Source: a virus
DNA length: 36,194 bases
Virus record (IMG/VR): IMGVR_UViG_3300046305_000072
Span: 1-36,194 of that record
Strand: one strand, 5' to 3'
Both the position numbers and the translations under genes were made by a program. Of this stretch, positions 13,529-21,953 are shown piece after piece (position 1 is the stretch's first letter; every line of letters starts with the position of its first letter). The notes under the pieces are model-generated. The model saw nothing but the letters and a program-made list of their open reading frames with translations, had not been told where the DNA came from and searched no databases.

Positions 13529-13639
13529 CTATTTTCCAGCCCGCGCCGCGTGTGCCGCGACGGGGTAATAACCCAAAATCTCTGTCACGGAGTTAGCCGT
13601 TGCCAGCGCTATGAATGCCACCGCTGCAAGCTTGGTCAT
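13529..13639 (-). CDS. 36-residue hydrophobic peptide
   Basis: Starts in an ATGA overlap: MTKLAAVAFIALATANSVTE then ILGYYPVAAHAARAGK. N-terminal hydrophobic helix resembling a signal anchor. Position next to the endolysin suggests a lysis accessory peptide. Small, so support rests on coupling and composition. Confidence 0.5.
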   Translation of the reverse strand: MTKLAAVAFIALATANSVTEILGYYPVAAHAARAGK

Positions 13640-13836
13640 TTGATTGCCCCCCCGGATGCAATGAAATCCCAAAGCTGTGCCGCGAGGTAGACAGCCGCTG
13701 CCCATATTGTGCGAACGCCCCATGTCATAACGGTCTGGATCCCGCCGACAGTTTTTTCAAGGGCGGCAAGCCGGTGGTCAATGCCAGCCTCGGCCTTTGC
13801 CTTTTCGCTGATCTCTCTGCGCTCATCATCAGTCAC
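13636..13836 (-). CDS. Small coiled-coil plus membrane-helix protein, XhlA/holin-like
   Basis: 66 residues from GTG 13836 with GAGG upstream. N-terminal charged helix (DDERREISEKAKAEAGIDHR), a short coiled segment (LAALEKTVGGI), then a C-terminal transmembrane helix (TIWAAAVYLAAQLWDFIA). This is the shape of XhlA-type hemolysin/holin accessory proteins. Ends in an ATGA overlap with the 36-residue peptide gene. Confidence 0.68.
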   Translation of the reverse strand: MTDDERREISEKAKAEAGIDHRLAALEKTVGGIQTVMTWGVRTIWAAAVYLAAQLWDFIASGGAIK

Positions 13837-13957
13837 CCCTGCACCTCATCGCCGTTAGAACCCATGCCCAAGCCTTGCGCATGAATGCCACTGTCTCTGC
13901 GCGGTACTGCATCAAAAAGAGGAGCAGCCCCACGTCCACGGCGATTGCGAGAACCAT
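13829..13957 (-). CDS. 42-residue membrane protein in an overlapped frame
   Basis: From ATG 13957 the frame reads MVLAIAVDVGLLLFLMQYRA then ETVAFMRKAWAWVLTAM and ends RCRGD. One clear transmembrane helix and an amphipathic tail, protein-like throughout. It lies where the 13833-14327 frame has an Arg/Gly-rich, shadow-like tail. It would start right after the stop (13960) of that gene if the gene is restored by one base, and it overlaps the next gene by 8 bases, as is common in this genome. Confidence 0.6.
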   Translation of the reverse strand: MVLAIAVDVGLLLFLMQYRAETVAFMRKAWAWVLTAMRCRGD

Positions 13958-14327
13958 TATCACCACGGGGTCCAATCGTCAGCATCCCTAATTGGGCTAA
14001 TCCAATGAGGTATACTAACGCAAAGGTTGCGTTGAGGGAAATGCCCAGCACTATATTTAGCGAATAAATCGCCACGTTGAGCGCATAGCCCCAAGCAATG
14101 ACCCGCGAAAGGCCGCTGCGTGTGGCAAGAGCAACGCCAGAGAGCAAATCGACGATCATCATGAATAGCGTGGCGTTTGATCGGTCGAGCGCCTCCACGT
14201 CCATCAGGCCGCAAACCGCAAGGATGCCCAGCGCATTGGCGCAAACCACCCAAACGGCAAAGCATGGGGGGCGGATAACAAACACCGCCACCAGCCACGC
14301 CAGATAGATGATTTGCGCGTCGCTCAT
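13833..14327 (-). CDS. Multi-helix membrane protein, probably frameshifted near its end
   Basis: As read, 164 residues with about four transmembrane helices in the first 118 (YLAWLVAVFVIRPPCFAVWV, TLFMMIVDLLSGVALA, YALNVAIYSLNIVLG, FALVYLIGLAQLGML). After that the frame turns into an Arg/Gly-rich tail (GDNGSRNRRGRGAAP) that does not look like protein. One extra G in the run at 13986-13988 would instead give GLAQLGDADDWTPW and a stop at 13960, directly before the 42-residue membrane gene. So the true product is probably about 121 residues. It lies in the lysis region and could be a holin or antiholin. ATGA overlap with the upstream gene. Confidence 0.65.
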   Translation of the reverse strand: MSDAQIIYLAWLVAVFVIRPPCFAVWVVCANALGILAVCGLMDVEALDRSNATLFMMIVDLLSGVALATRSGLSRVIAWGYALNVAIYSLNIVLGISLNATFALVYLIGLAQLGMLTIGPRGDNGSRNRRGRGAAPLFDAVPRRDSGIHAQGLGMGSNGDEVQG

Positions 14328-14563
14328 CGCACAGGCCCACGCGTTACAACGTCGCCCGCAAATTCAGGGAAGTGCTCAAACAGCCGTTCCGTTGCTTTGC
14401 CGTGCCAAACGTTCAACTCTGCCAGCGTCAAAAACGCCGCGTTTTGTCGCCGTGGATTGCCAGCCTCAACTTGCATCTTGATCAGGTCTTTCAGGCCCGC
14501 CGCCATGTCAGCTTTTGCCGACTGGATAGCCTCGATCAATTCACGCTCTGTCTTGTTTGCCAT
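14324..14563 (-). CDS. Small helical protein after the tailspike, unknown
   Basis: 79 residues: MANKTERELIEAIQSAKADM at the start and a helical middle (LTLAELNVWHGKATERLFEH). Good ribosome site (AAAAGGAAAAACC before ATG). Lies between tailspike and lysis genes; no family recognised. Confidence 0.68.
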   Translation of the reverse strand: MANKTERELIEAIQSAKADMAAGLKDLIKMQVEAGNPRRQNAAFLTLAELNVWHGKATERLFEHFPEFAGDVVTRGPVR

Positions 14564-14579
14564 GGTTTTTCCTTTTCAA

Positions 14580-16223
14580 TTATCCGAATGTAACCCAAGT
14601 ACCCGGCGATCCGCCAACAGTGCAGCGCCAAGCCCCCGGGGTTCCCGCAGCCTCGTTAAACACAATCGACCCGACAAGCCAAACCGGGCTGCCATATGCC
14701 GCCGCGTTTGTCTGGGGGTTGAGGGTGCCGAAATTTACCTTTTCTGACATGAAATTTGTCTTGTTTGCGCTCAGGTTGTGGACGACCTCGACCAGCGAAA
14801 CGTCATTCCCGATAGCCACCCGCGCGGTTGCTGGGATAGTGTGCAGCCGACCGTCGCTGAAATTCCCCGAGGCAAAGCCGACATCACCAGCGCCCCAGAC
14901 CACGCTGGCATAAGACCCGCTGGCCTTGTTTGCCGCAGACTGTACAAACAGGTTTCCAGAGAGGTTGACGCCTTTGTTGGCTGTGCCGCCCGTGAGCAGA
15001 ATGTCAGGCCCCGCGTTTGCTTCGAAATATATCCCAGAAATATGAAGGTTTCGCGCGCCATTGCAGCGAATGCCCGTTCCCGTAAGTCCCTCGATCACCG
15101 AACCCATAAACGAACAGCCGGACACTGATTTTGCGCCAGCCGCATCGCTAAGCAGGAACCCCTCGGCGCCTTGTTCGATGATGTTGTTCGGGTTGATCTT
15201 GATGTCATAGGCCCCAGCTGGGCTGCTGAACAAGACCCCGGCCCAATACCGCATATTGCAGCCGTCAAAATAGATCGACTGCGTGTAAACGGTTGCGTCG
15301 GTCAGGATTTTAATGCCGTCCATCGTGCAGCCCGTAAACTGCACCCGCAAGAACCGCGCGCCGTGCAAGATATACGCAGCATTTGCGGGGTTTGTTGATT
15401 TGAAGGTAACGCCGTCAAAGCGCACCGTCTGCGATACCGGGTTGGCGGTATAAGCTGTGGTGGACGTAAAGATATTAATTGCCGTTGAAACCGTAATCGA
15501 CCCGCCGCTGATGGTGAACCAGTCAGCCGTCAGCGGGCCGTCAATCGCCCGGTTGATCACAAGGCTGGCCGATATTAGGTGTTCAGAAAGCACCATTTCA
15601 ACAGTTGGATATTCAGCGTTGCAGGCGTCGATACATGCCTGAATTGATGCCCTATCATCGACCAAGCCTTCACCGACCGCACCAAAGGCCGCCGCCGAAA
15701 ACTTTCCGCCGGATTTTTGCACGTACCACTTCAAAGGCGACGCCGTATGGCTCAAGTGCGAATTAACCGCAGCGTCTGGCGCGCGCTGATAGGTTGCATT
15801 GATATTCTTGACGCGCGCGAACGCACCCACCGCAAGCTGGCTGGACGTGACTGCGACAAGATCGGCAAAGGTGTTGACTTCGAAGTTGGTTGACACCTCA
15901 ATGCCAAGCGCAGCCCGTGGGTCATAGGTCAGAGAGGAAAAGATCAGAACGTCGTTTTGGTCCTTTACAGTGATAGAGCAGGGGCCATCCGCGTAGATCA
16001 GCGAGGGCGCGCCATTGTAGACCGCATACCCGCCGTTAATCCGAACCGCCGCGCCCGAGGCAGACCCCGTTGGAATGGTCATCCCCACGTTGAAAAACGA
16101 TGCCTTTGGGGTCGATTGCGCCTCAAAGCCCGGCTGCCCGATGTAAAGATAACCACCATTGAGCGGGTATCCGTCCTGATCGTTGAAAGTCGGGAATGGC
16201 GGGTTGATTTGGTTAACGGCCAT
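14580..16223 (-). CDS. Tailspike with P22-type head-binding domain
   Basis: 547 residues from ATG 16223, which overlaps the previous gene by 11 bases. The N-terminal 120 residues match the P22 gp9 head-binding domain in pattern: INPPFPTFNDQDGYPLNGGY, LYIGQPG, INGGYAVYNGAPSLIYADGP, SITVKDQNDVLIFSS, YDP. A pectate-lyase-like beta-helix begins near FSAAAFGAVGEGLVDDRASI and runs through residue 450 or so. P22 gp9 binds the virion neck through this domain and cleaves O-antigen with its beta-helix. Here the head-binding part fits the gp4/gp10-type neck encoded upstream, while the receptor part will be host-specific. Substrate unknown. Confidence 0.85.
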   Translation of the reverse strand: MAVNQINPPFPTFNDQDGYPLNGGYLYIGQPGFEAQSTPKASFFNVGMTIPTGSASGAAVRINGGYAVYNGAPSLIYADGPCSITVKDQNDVLIFSSLTYDPRAALGIEVSTNFEVNTFADLVAVTSSQLAVGAFARVKNINATYQRAPDAAVNSHLSHTASPLKWYVQKSGGKFSAAAFGAVGEGLVDDRASIQACIDACNAEYPTVEMVLSEHLISASLVINRAIDGPLTADWFTISGGSITVSTAINIFTSTTAYTANPVSQTVRFDGVTFKSTNPANAAYILHGARFLRVQFTGCTMDGIKILTDATVYTQSIYFDGCNMRYWAGVLFSSPAGAYDIKINPNNIIEQGAEGFLLSDAAGAKSVSGCSFMGSVIEGLTGTGIRCNGARNLHISGIYFEANAGPDILLTGGTANKGVNLSGNLFVQSAANKASGSYASVVWGAGDVGFASGNFSDGRLHTIPATARVAIGNDVSLVEVVHNLSANKTNFMSEKVNFGTLNPQTNAAAYGSPVWLVGSIVFNEAAGTPGAWRCTVGGSPGTWVTFG

Positions 16224-16917
16224 AGGGCGGGTTTCCTTTTGCTGCGCCGAGAAGCTGCGCGAATTGATTTTCGATTGACTTGGACGGGTGCGCGAATTGC
16301 GCCAAGGGTTGCGCCTGCATCCGGGGAATGGCCGGGGCTTGTGATACCTGCTGCGCATAGACCGCCAAGGGGTCGATCATTGGCGTTTGCGGCCTTGCTA
16401 TGGGCTGCTGTCCGGGCTTCGTGGGCACTTGCTGGCTTTGCGAGGGGGTCGGGACTGAACTTGCATAGGAATATGCGCCATCGCTTTGCCCCATCAGCCG
16501 AGACGCATTATCGCGGTGCGCACCCATCTGAGTTTCGACTTTGTTACGCACATCGCCGGGGGTTCCACCGTTGGCCGCGTCGCTTGCGGTATACCTGCCA
16601 GGAGCCCCGGCATTAACTATCGAATAAGCATCAAGCATGCTCATTCCCGGCTTCCACCCGTTGCGCGTGAAATATTTGACGATTGCACCGTTTGCGCCAA
16701 GCTGGGAACCTATAGGGTCACTCCAGTTGACCCCGTAATCTTTTGCCTGAGGCTCCCCAAACTGGATTAGCCCTCTGTGCTGCCCCCATTGAGTTGTGGG
16801 CCCGGCTTTTGTAGGGTCAAATGTCCCGCCCGTTTCAAAAGAGATAATTGTCGCAAGAACCATAGGCGACATGCCCAAAGCGTCTGCGGCCTCAATTATT
16901 CCGTCGCGAATGTTCAT
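16213..16917 (-). CDS. Virion-associated lysozyme/transglycosylase-like protein
   Basis: 234 residues. The first 120 form a lysozyme-like fold: LATIISFETGGTFDPTKAGP with E28 as likely catalytic Glu, then GLIQFGEPQAKDYGV, and an N-G-[WK]-type segment FTRNGWKPGMSMLDAYSIVN. The rest is a Gln/Pro-rich, low-complexity tail (VPTPSQSQQVPTKPGQQPIA). It is coupled to the large ejection protein (ATGA), so it is probably ejected to open the peptidoglycan during DNA entry, not the lysis enzyme (which is at 12944-13519). Confidence 0.78.
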   Translation of the reverse strand: MNIRDGIIEAADALGMSPMVLATIISFETGGTFDPTKAGPTTQWGQHRGLIQFGEPQAKDYGVNWSDPIGSQLGANGAIVKYFTRNGWKPGMSMLDAYSIVNAGAPGRYTASDAANGGTPGDVRNKVETQMGAHRDNASRLMGQSDGAYSYASSVPTPSQSQQVPTKPGQQPIARPQTPMIDPLAVYAQQVSQAPAIPRMQAQPLAQFAHPSKSIENQFAQLLGAAKGNPPYGR

Positions 16918-19334
16918 TTGGCCCCCGCTTCCTGCGCAACCGTTGCCGCGCCTGAAACCTTAACCGACGCGGGTGGCGAAACAACAGCCTTGGCAAGCCA
17001 GCCGCGCGGGTCTGGCAGAGCAACCGCCCGCGCCCATTGGCGGAATGCGCCGTGATTGGCAAACTTCTCGATGATCTCAGCCGAAACCTCGGGTGCCGCT
17101 GCTGCCTCGTTGGCAAATCGTTGGAAAGCATCGCTGCGAAACATGCGCCCCGCCGCCTCGACCGCTTTGGGCGATGATCGGGTGAGTGCCTCGACCAAGG
17201 GGAACGCCACAGCCGCCCCGCCGACACCGCCAACAGCGCCAGCCGCGCCCGTTGCCGCCATTTGCGAAACCCTGCGCCCGACAGGATTGGCGAGAACCTT
17301 GGAGACGACGTTTTCCGCCGCGTTGTTCAGCATGTCACGCGCCAGCACGGCCTTGCCGGTGCCCATTACCTCGCCGCGCGCCTCGGTGATACGACGCGAC
17401 GCAATCAGCAGGTCGTCAAGCATTTGCGCGCCCTCTTTGCCGAGCGCATCTGTGATGCGGTTAAATACAGGCTTGTTGTCGCGGATATCGCCAAAGGTCT
17501 TGGCAAACTCGGCAAAGCCAAAGCCCGGCTCAACAGCGCGCTTTGAACGTGTCACGCTGGAAAGCGCTGTTGCAAGCGCCTCGGGAACAAGCTCTTTGGG
17601 AATGATCGCAAGCACCCGATTTAGGCCCGCGATATTGCCAGACCGCCCGCCCGTGATCGCGCCGGTCAAGGCGTTGGCAATGCTGCCCTGTTGATCCTTC
17701 CCAAAGGCCGCGACGATCTGCTCTTCAAGGCCCTTCTGGCGCGCGGTCAAAGCTTGCGCCGCCTCATATTCGGCCCGCAGAGCGTCGTCACCAACTGCCG
17801 CGACCGCCGCCCGCTGGTCCTCGGCCATAGCCCGTTGCAGGTCGCGCGCGTCCTTGGTGCCCACGTCGATATATCTTGACCCCGGTTTATACGCAGACGC
17901 GCCCAGCTCGGCCTTTTCCTGCTGTAGAAAGGCGAACGTCACGGGCCGATCAGTTGACACCATATCCGAAAAGCCGCGCAAACCCGCAGGGAGCCTGTCC
18001 ACGCCGCCGACATCAGCCGCTTTATTCTTGAGCCATTCGCGCACCTTCGGAAGCTGAACCTCAGTGCGCGGCCCGACAATTTCTGTAACCTTGTTGTAAA
18101 TGTCGCCCGCCTGTTTGCGCAGGTCATCGCGAACAGTGGTCAAAGAAGCTTTCACATTGTCAGACACAGAAGCCAGATCGCGCCCGGCCCCGAGCGACGC
18201 CATCGCTTCGTCAGCCTTGGCAATCGCCCCGCGCACGGTGCCTTCCCATGCTGCCGCGTCCTCAGACCCGACCACGCTGCGAACCGCGCCGCCAAATTGA
18301 CGCACGGACGCATTGTCAGAAAGCACGTCGGGGGGCAGTTCAATGCCCAGTCGATCAACCGCAGCCTTTGCCTCTGGGTTTACCTTTGATAGCGCAGCCA
18401 GCCGCTTTTGCGCGATCTCTGCACCGCGTCCAGAGCCAGCGGCCCGAACGACAAGCCCCGCCACGTCCTCAGCGCTCTTAATAGCCGCAGGGGCAACTGT
18501 TGCCGCCCGTGCTGGCCCAAGCTCCACAGCGCCGCGCTCCGCAGCCATGGGGGCTTTTGCTGCCGTGTTAGCCCCAGCGCGCGCGCCCATGCCTGCCACA
18601 GACGAAACGCCCGCAAGCTCGGGAACCGCGAATTGAGACATGCCGAGAAGGTCATTACCGAGCCGCCGCTCGCCTACATCAGTTTGACCCGGCACAAGTT
18701 CGGTCGCAAGGCCAATGCCGCCGCTCACCCCAGCGCCAAGGCCAGAGAGAAGCATGCCGCCGAGGTCGCCCACGCCAGCCACAGGGGCCTTGATCCAGCC
18801 GGGCAGTTGACCCGCCGCAGGGTCCGCGTCAAGGTATGCCCGCGAAGGGCTTGGCCCGCCTGTCAATCCGCCGCCGAAGGCTTTCGCCGCGTCGATAGGC
18901 CCTGCCATCATATCGCTGGCCGTGCCGCCGAAACTGTCTTTTGCCCGCGAAATATCCGCCGCAAGGTAAGGCTGCACGGTATAGCGCGCGCCGCCCGAAC
19001 GACCGCCACCGCCCGATCCCATAACCGTGTCGCCAGCGCGTGGCAATCGGTCGCCGGGCTTGTACTTGCCCGCCATCGTTGGGTTTGCTGCCTCAAATGC
19101 CGTGTGCGCTTTCAGTTCTGCCGCCGCTTCCTCTTCTGGCGTAGGATCGACCGCGCCAGCCGGTGCCGTTGCGACATCGCTTTGAAGCTTGGACTGTTCT
19201 GCTGGCTTGGCCGTCTCAGCTTGCGCACCTTGGCGCTTGGCCCAGAATTTAGCCGTGGCCGAGCGCATGACCTCCCGATCAGTCCCCTGGGGAAATTGCA
19301 AGGTGGTGCCGTCAGGGAGGTTGATCGTTATCAT
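16914..19334 (-). CDS. Large internal virion/ejection protein (P22 gp16-like position)
   Basis: 806 residues. The N-terminus MITINLPDGTTLQFPQGTDR is a short domain common at the start of phage internal virion proteins. A Gly/Ala-rich hydrophobic zone follows (about 150-235: DLGGMLLSGLGAGVSGGIGL), then a long helical region, and another Gly/Ala hydrophobic segment near 700 (AATGAAGAVGGVGGAAVAFP). Mixed soluble and membrane-active segments fit proteins ejected with DNA to form a conduit through the cell envelope. Order and coupling with the two genes before it mirror P22 gp7-gp20-gp16, although sequence identity to gp16 is not evident to me. Confidence 0.75.
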   Translation of the reverse strand: MITINLPDGTTLQFPQGTDREVMRSATAKFWAKRQGAQAETAKPAEQSKLQSDVATAPAGAVDPTPEEEAAAELKAHTAFEAANPTMAGKYKPGDRLPRAGDTVMGSGGGGRSGGARYTVQPYLAADISRAKDSFGGTASDMMAGPIDAAKAFGGGLTGGPSPSRAYLDADPAAGQLPGWIKAPVAGVGDLGGMLLSGLGAGVSGGIGLATELVPGQTDVGERRLGNDLLGMSQFAVPELAGVSSVAGMGARAGANTAAKAPMAAERGAVELGPARAATVAPAAIKSAEDVAGLVVRAAGSGRGAEIAQKRLAALSKVNPEAKAAVDRLGIELPPDVLSDNASVRQFGGAVRSVVGSEDAAAWEGTVRGAIAKADEAMASLGAGRDLASVSDNVKASLTTVRDDLRKQAGDIYNKVTEIVGPRTEVQLPKVREWLKNKAADVGGVDRLPAGLRGFSDMVSTDRPVTFAFLQQEKAELGASAYKPGSRYIDVGTKDARDLQRAMAEDQRAAVAAVGDDALRAEYEAAQALTARQKGLEEQIVAAFGKDQQGSIANALTGAITGGRSGNIAGLNRVLAIIPKELVPEALATALSSVTRSKRAVEPGFGFAEFAKTFGDIRDNKPVFNRITDALGKEGAQMLDDLLIASRRITEARGEVMGTGKAVLARDMLNNAAENVVSKVLANPVGRRVSQMAATGAAGAVGGVGGAAVAFPLVEALTRSSPKAVEAAGRMFRSDAFQRFANEAAAAPEVSAEIIEKFANHGAFRQWARAVALPDPRGWLAKAVVSPPASVKVSGAATVAQEAGAK

Positions 19335-20764
19335 TCAAAATCACCCGTTTCAGGGTTAAACGTAAATGTGTTTTGAGCGGGTGCAGAAGTTTGCCCACTA
19401 TCGCCCAAGGCCTGAGCACCGGTCGCCTTGCCCTCGGCCCGCGCCAGACCGCGCTTGATGATCGCCAGCAATTCGTTAAGCGATGCCTTGTAGGTCTCAG
19501 GGTCTTGCGTCCGCGCCAGCCGCGCTTGGGCCTCGGTTGCCGCCTTGCCCTCTTGCTCGGTAATCGCGCCCGCGCCGCGAAGGCTATCGAAGGCCGCAAG
19601 GAATGTGCGACCCTGTAGCTGCGTGAGCTTAGGCTCAAGGTTTGCGCCGGATTGGCCGCCTGTCAGTAACGGGATGCCAGCAGGCATACGGCCCTGATAG
19701 TTGCCAAGCAATGAAGGCAAAGCGGGGTCATTCAAAACTTGATTGATTAGGTCCTCGGTCTGCCGAGCTGCCTCAACCGCACCGCTGAAATTTGTCACCG
19801 CGTCGGCCTGATCTTTGCCCAGCGCAGTGCCGCGCGAAACAGCCGCCGCTGCCTCATCGCCAGATATGATCGTTTCGCCAAGTCTGCCCTGCGTCGCCCC
19901 CGCAGCGTTTGCGCGCCGAGCCTCGGCTTCTGATGCCAGCGCCGCTGTGATTGCCTCAGTTGCCTTGGGGCCAGACAAAACCTGACCCGCCGCGTCGGTC
20001 ACTTCCTTTGAGCCGTCAGTGAACACCGTAACCGTTGTGCCGTTGTCATATGGCTGCGTTGATTGCACCGCGCGGCCTTCGTCAAACACGGTTTTAAATG
20101 CGTCTTGGTCCAGCCCTTGCAGCATCAGCCCCGCCATTGTCAGGCCAGCCTCGGGCGACGCCTTGATGGTATCCGCCGCGCCTTGCCACATAGCCGCGTC
20201 GCGCGCTAAGCCCGCGTTTTGTGCCGCGTCTGCCCGCTCTTGCGCAATCTGGATTGCAAGTTCAGTGCTGCCTGCCTTTAGCGCCGCCGCGACGCGCGAA
20301 ACGTCGAACACCTCGGCCCGCTTGCGCTCTGGTTCGTAAGCGTCCATTGACGACGAAAGCTCTGTTGCAAGGTCGGGATATTTCAGCGTCAGCGCCGCGA
20401 AGTCTTGTTGCGTTGCCGTGCCAGCCTGAACACGCTCAGCAAGGCCGGTGAGGTCTGCCTGCATTGCTGCCGCTCGCTGTTGTGAATCCGCCGCCTGCTG
20501 TTGCTCTGACGCCATGGCCGCCGCCCGGTCGGTTTGGCTTTGAGAAAAGGCTGTTTGAGCGCGTTGCTCCTGGCTGGCGTTCAAGTCCATTGTCTGCTGC
20601 CCAGCCAAAAGCCCTTGCTCGCCTTGGCGCAAGCCCAGCGCGTTTTGCTGCTCCGATTGCCGCATATCCTGTTGCAGCGCTAAGCGGTTCTGGCCGTTAT
20701 TGAAGCCATTCATGACCGCCGCGAAGGGGTCTTGCACGTTTAGGACATAGTTCAGCGGTTCCAT
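19331..20764 (-). CDS. Ejection protein (P22 gp20-like position)
   Basis: 477 residues from ATG 20764 (TGATG with the previous stop). The first 120 residues are Gln/Ala/Ser-rich and helical (NGFNNGQNRLALQQDMRQSE). The C-terminal half has GETIISGDEAAAAVSRG and SLRGAGAITEQEGKAATEAQ, a module seen in several podovirus internal proteins. It is likely ejected into the cell with the DNA. An alternative GTG start at 20776 adds four residues. Confidence 0.74.
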   Translation of the reverse strand: MEPLNYVLNVQDPFAAVMNGFNNGQNRLALQQDMRQSEQQNALGLRQGEQGLLAGQQTMDLNASQEQRAQTAFSQSQTDRAAAMASEQQQAADSQQRAAAMQADLTGLAERVQAGTATQQDFAALTLKYPDLATELSSSMDAYEPERKRAEVFDVSRVAAALKAGSTELAIQIAQERADAAQNAGLARDAAMWQGAADTIKASPEAGLTMAGLMLQGLDQDAFKTVFDEGRAVQSTQPYDNGTTVTVFTDGSKEVTDAAGQVLSGPKATEAITAALASEAEARRANAAGATQGRLGETIISGDEAAAAVSRGTALGKDQADAVTNFSGAVEAARQTEDLINQVLNDPALPSLLGNYQGRMPAGIPLLTGGQSGANLEPKLTQLQGRTFLAAFDSLRGAGAITEQEGKAATEAQARLARTQDPETYKASLNELLAIIKRGLARAEGKATGAQALGDSGQTSAPAQNTFTFNPETGDFE

Positions 20765-21435
20765 CAGAAGCCCCACGATCCAAAGAGTTTTGCGCCTGCC
20801 GGCTGTTGAATGCCGCCCATGAGATTGCCGAGAGCGCCGCCAATGCCGCTGATCATATTCGAGTTTGCAGTCCCGCGCGCCAAAGCGCTGCCCGCTTGAG
20901 CCGCCCCGCTTTGCTGTAGAAGGTTTGCGATTGAGGTGCCAGAGTTTTGCGCTGCCGTACCAATGCCCGCCGCCGCGTTTGCCCCGACCGCCTGCCCGCT
21001 TTGCAATCGCCCGATCTGCTGCTCAATCAGTGAGGAAAGCATATCAGGACGAAACTGCGCCAAGGCCGCTTGGGTATTGCCGCCGCGAAGGCCGCCCGTT
21101 GCGCTTGCGTTGGAAAGGATTGCGTTCTCGCCGTTGCGCACCAGTGAGCCGAATTGCGCACTGTTCTCAATGCCTGAAATCGCATTGGCCTGCGCCGGGT
21201 TTCCCGATAGGCCAAGTAGCGCCGAAAGTGCCGAGTTGGATTGCGTCCCGCTGTCCATGAAGGGTTGCAAGTTCTTTTGCACTAGATCGAATTGGCGACG
21301 GGTTTCAGCAATCCCCGCGTCACTTGCTGCGACTTGCGCTGCTGAGGCTTGGCTGGCCGCTTTCTTCTGAGCGTTTGCTGCTGCAAGCGATCCGCCCGCT
21401 GACAGTCCTGCAACAATTAATCCGGGATTAGGCAC
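20764..21435 (-). CDS. DNA transfer/ejection protein (P22 gp7-like position)
   Basis: 223 residues from GTG 21435, which overlaps the previous gene by 8 bases and has a GGGGGAG ribosome site. It opens with a Gly-rich hydrophobic helix (LIVAGLSAGGSLAAANAQKK), then a helical region (RRQFDLVQKNLQPFMDSGTQ) and GGLRGGNTQAALAQF, and ends in Gly/Ala-rich membrane-active sequence. This is the layout of the group usually named DNA transfer protein p32 or gp7-like. It is a probable first ejected protein. Confidence 0.78.
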   Translation of the reverse strand: MPNPGLIVAGLSAGGSLAAANAQKKAASQASAAQVAASDAGIAETRRQFDLVQKNLQPFMDSGTQSNSALSALLGLSGNPAQANAISGIENSAQFGSLVRNGENAILSNASATGGLRGGNTQAALAQFRPDMLSSLIEQQIGRLQSGQAVGANAAAGIGTAAQNSGTSIANLLQQSGAAQAGSALARGTANSNMISGIGGALGNLMGGIQQPAGAKLFGSWGF

Positions 21436-21871
21436 TCGGGAACTCCCCCAAATAATCGGCCAAGGTCTCGCCATAGATCGCCATGACGGTATCCGCTTGA
21501 GCCGCTGCAATTTCTGGCCCGTTTGTGATGATACAAGCGAGCAACACGATGTCATAAAAACCCGCGCGCCACATGTAGGAGCGCGCATCCGCTGCACCCC
21601 TGCGCTCGGCTGTATCGCTGCCCTGCCACTTCATGATTGCGGTCGCAATCACCGGAATGAGAAGCGCCGAGTTGGCCGCGTAGAAGCGATTGAGCTGGAT
21701 ACCCACAAGGCAATCCCAGAGGGTGCGATTAAGGTCCGCCCGCTTGATCCGCCCGCCATCCGCGCAATCATCAAAGAACTGCGCCGCACCCCAAAGCTGC
21801 AAAAGCATGTCCGCCGCATCTTGCGACAGGCCGAGGGCTTTGAAGTTTTCGCGAAGGATTGCTGCTGGCAT
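21428..21871 (-). CDS. Helical virion-region protein, unknown
   Basis: 147 residues from ATG 21871 (a TTG at 21880 is also possible; neither has a Shine-Dalgarno site). It holds DAADMLLQLWGAAQFFDDCA and RTLWDCLVGIQLNRFYAANS, then SALLIPVIATAIMKWQ and a second helical half. All-helical with moderately hydrophobic segments. Proteins of this type precede ejection protein genes in related podoviruses, where P22 has gp14. Role in morphogenesis is inferred from position only. Confidence 0.68.
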   Translation of the reverse strand: MPAAILRENFKALGLSQDAADMLLQLWGAAQFFDDCADGGRIKRADLNRTLWDCLVGIQLNRFYAANSALLIPVIATAIMKWQGSDTAERRGAADARSYMWRAGFYDIVLLACIITNGPEIAAAQADTVMAIYGETLADYLGEFPSA

Positions 21872-21920
21872 GACCGTCAATCAAATGAGGGGCCGCTGGT
21901 GGCCGTATCACAGCAAAGAT

Positions 21921-21949
21921 AGTATCACCGAAAATCAGGCTGATTTCAA
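21921..21949 (-). promoter_or_regulatory. Candidate internal late promoter before the ejection-protein genes
   Basis: Leftward TTGAAA (21944-21949), 17-base spacer, GATACT (21921-21926), within the 82-base gap 21872-21953, the largest gap in this part of the late operon. The spacer holds the palindrome AAATCAGGCTGATTT (21932-21946). Confidence 0.4.
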
Positions 21950-21953
21950 GCCC

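Noticed and set aside
12944-16917. The 16213-16917 lysozyme-like protein as the lysis enzyme
   Set aside because: It is coupled to ejection protein genes and far from the spanins and holin candidates, while the 12944-13519 product matches lambda R and sits in the lysis cassette.
18408-19376. 322-codon rightward open frame opposite the large ejection protein gene
   Set aside because: Arg/Cys/His-rich shadow of the 16914-19334 gene with no motif or ribosome site.
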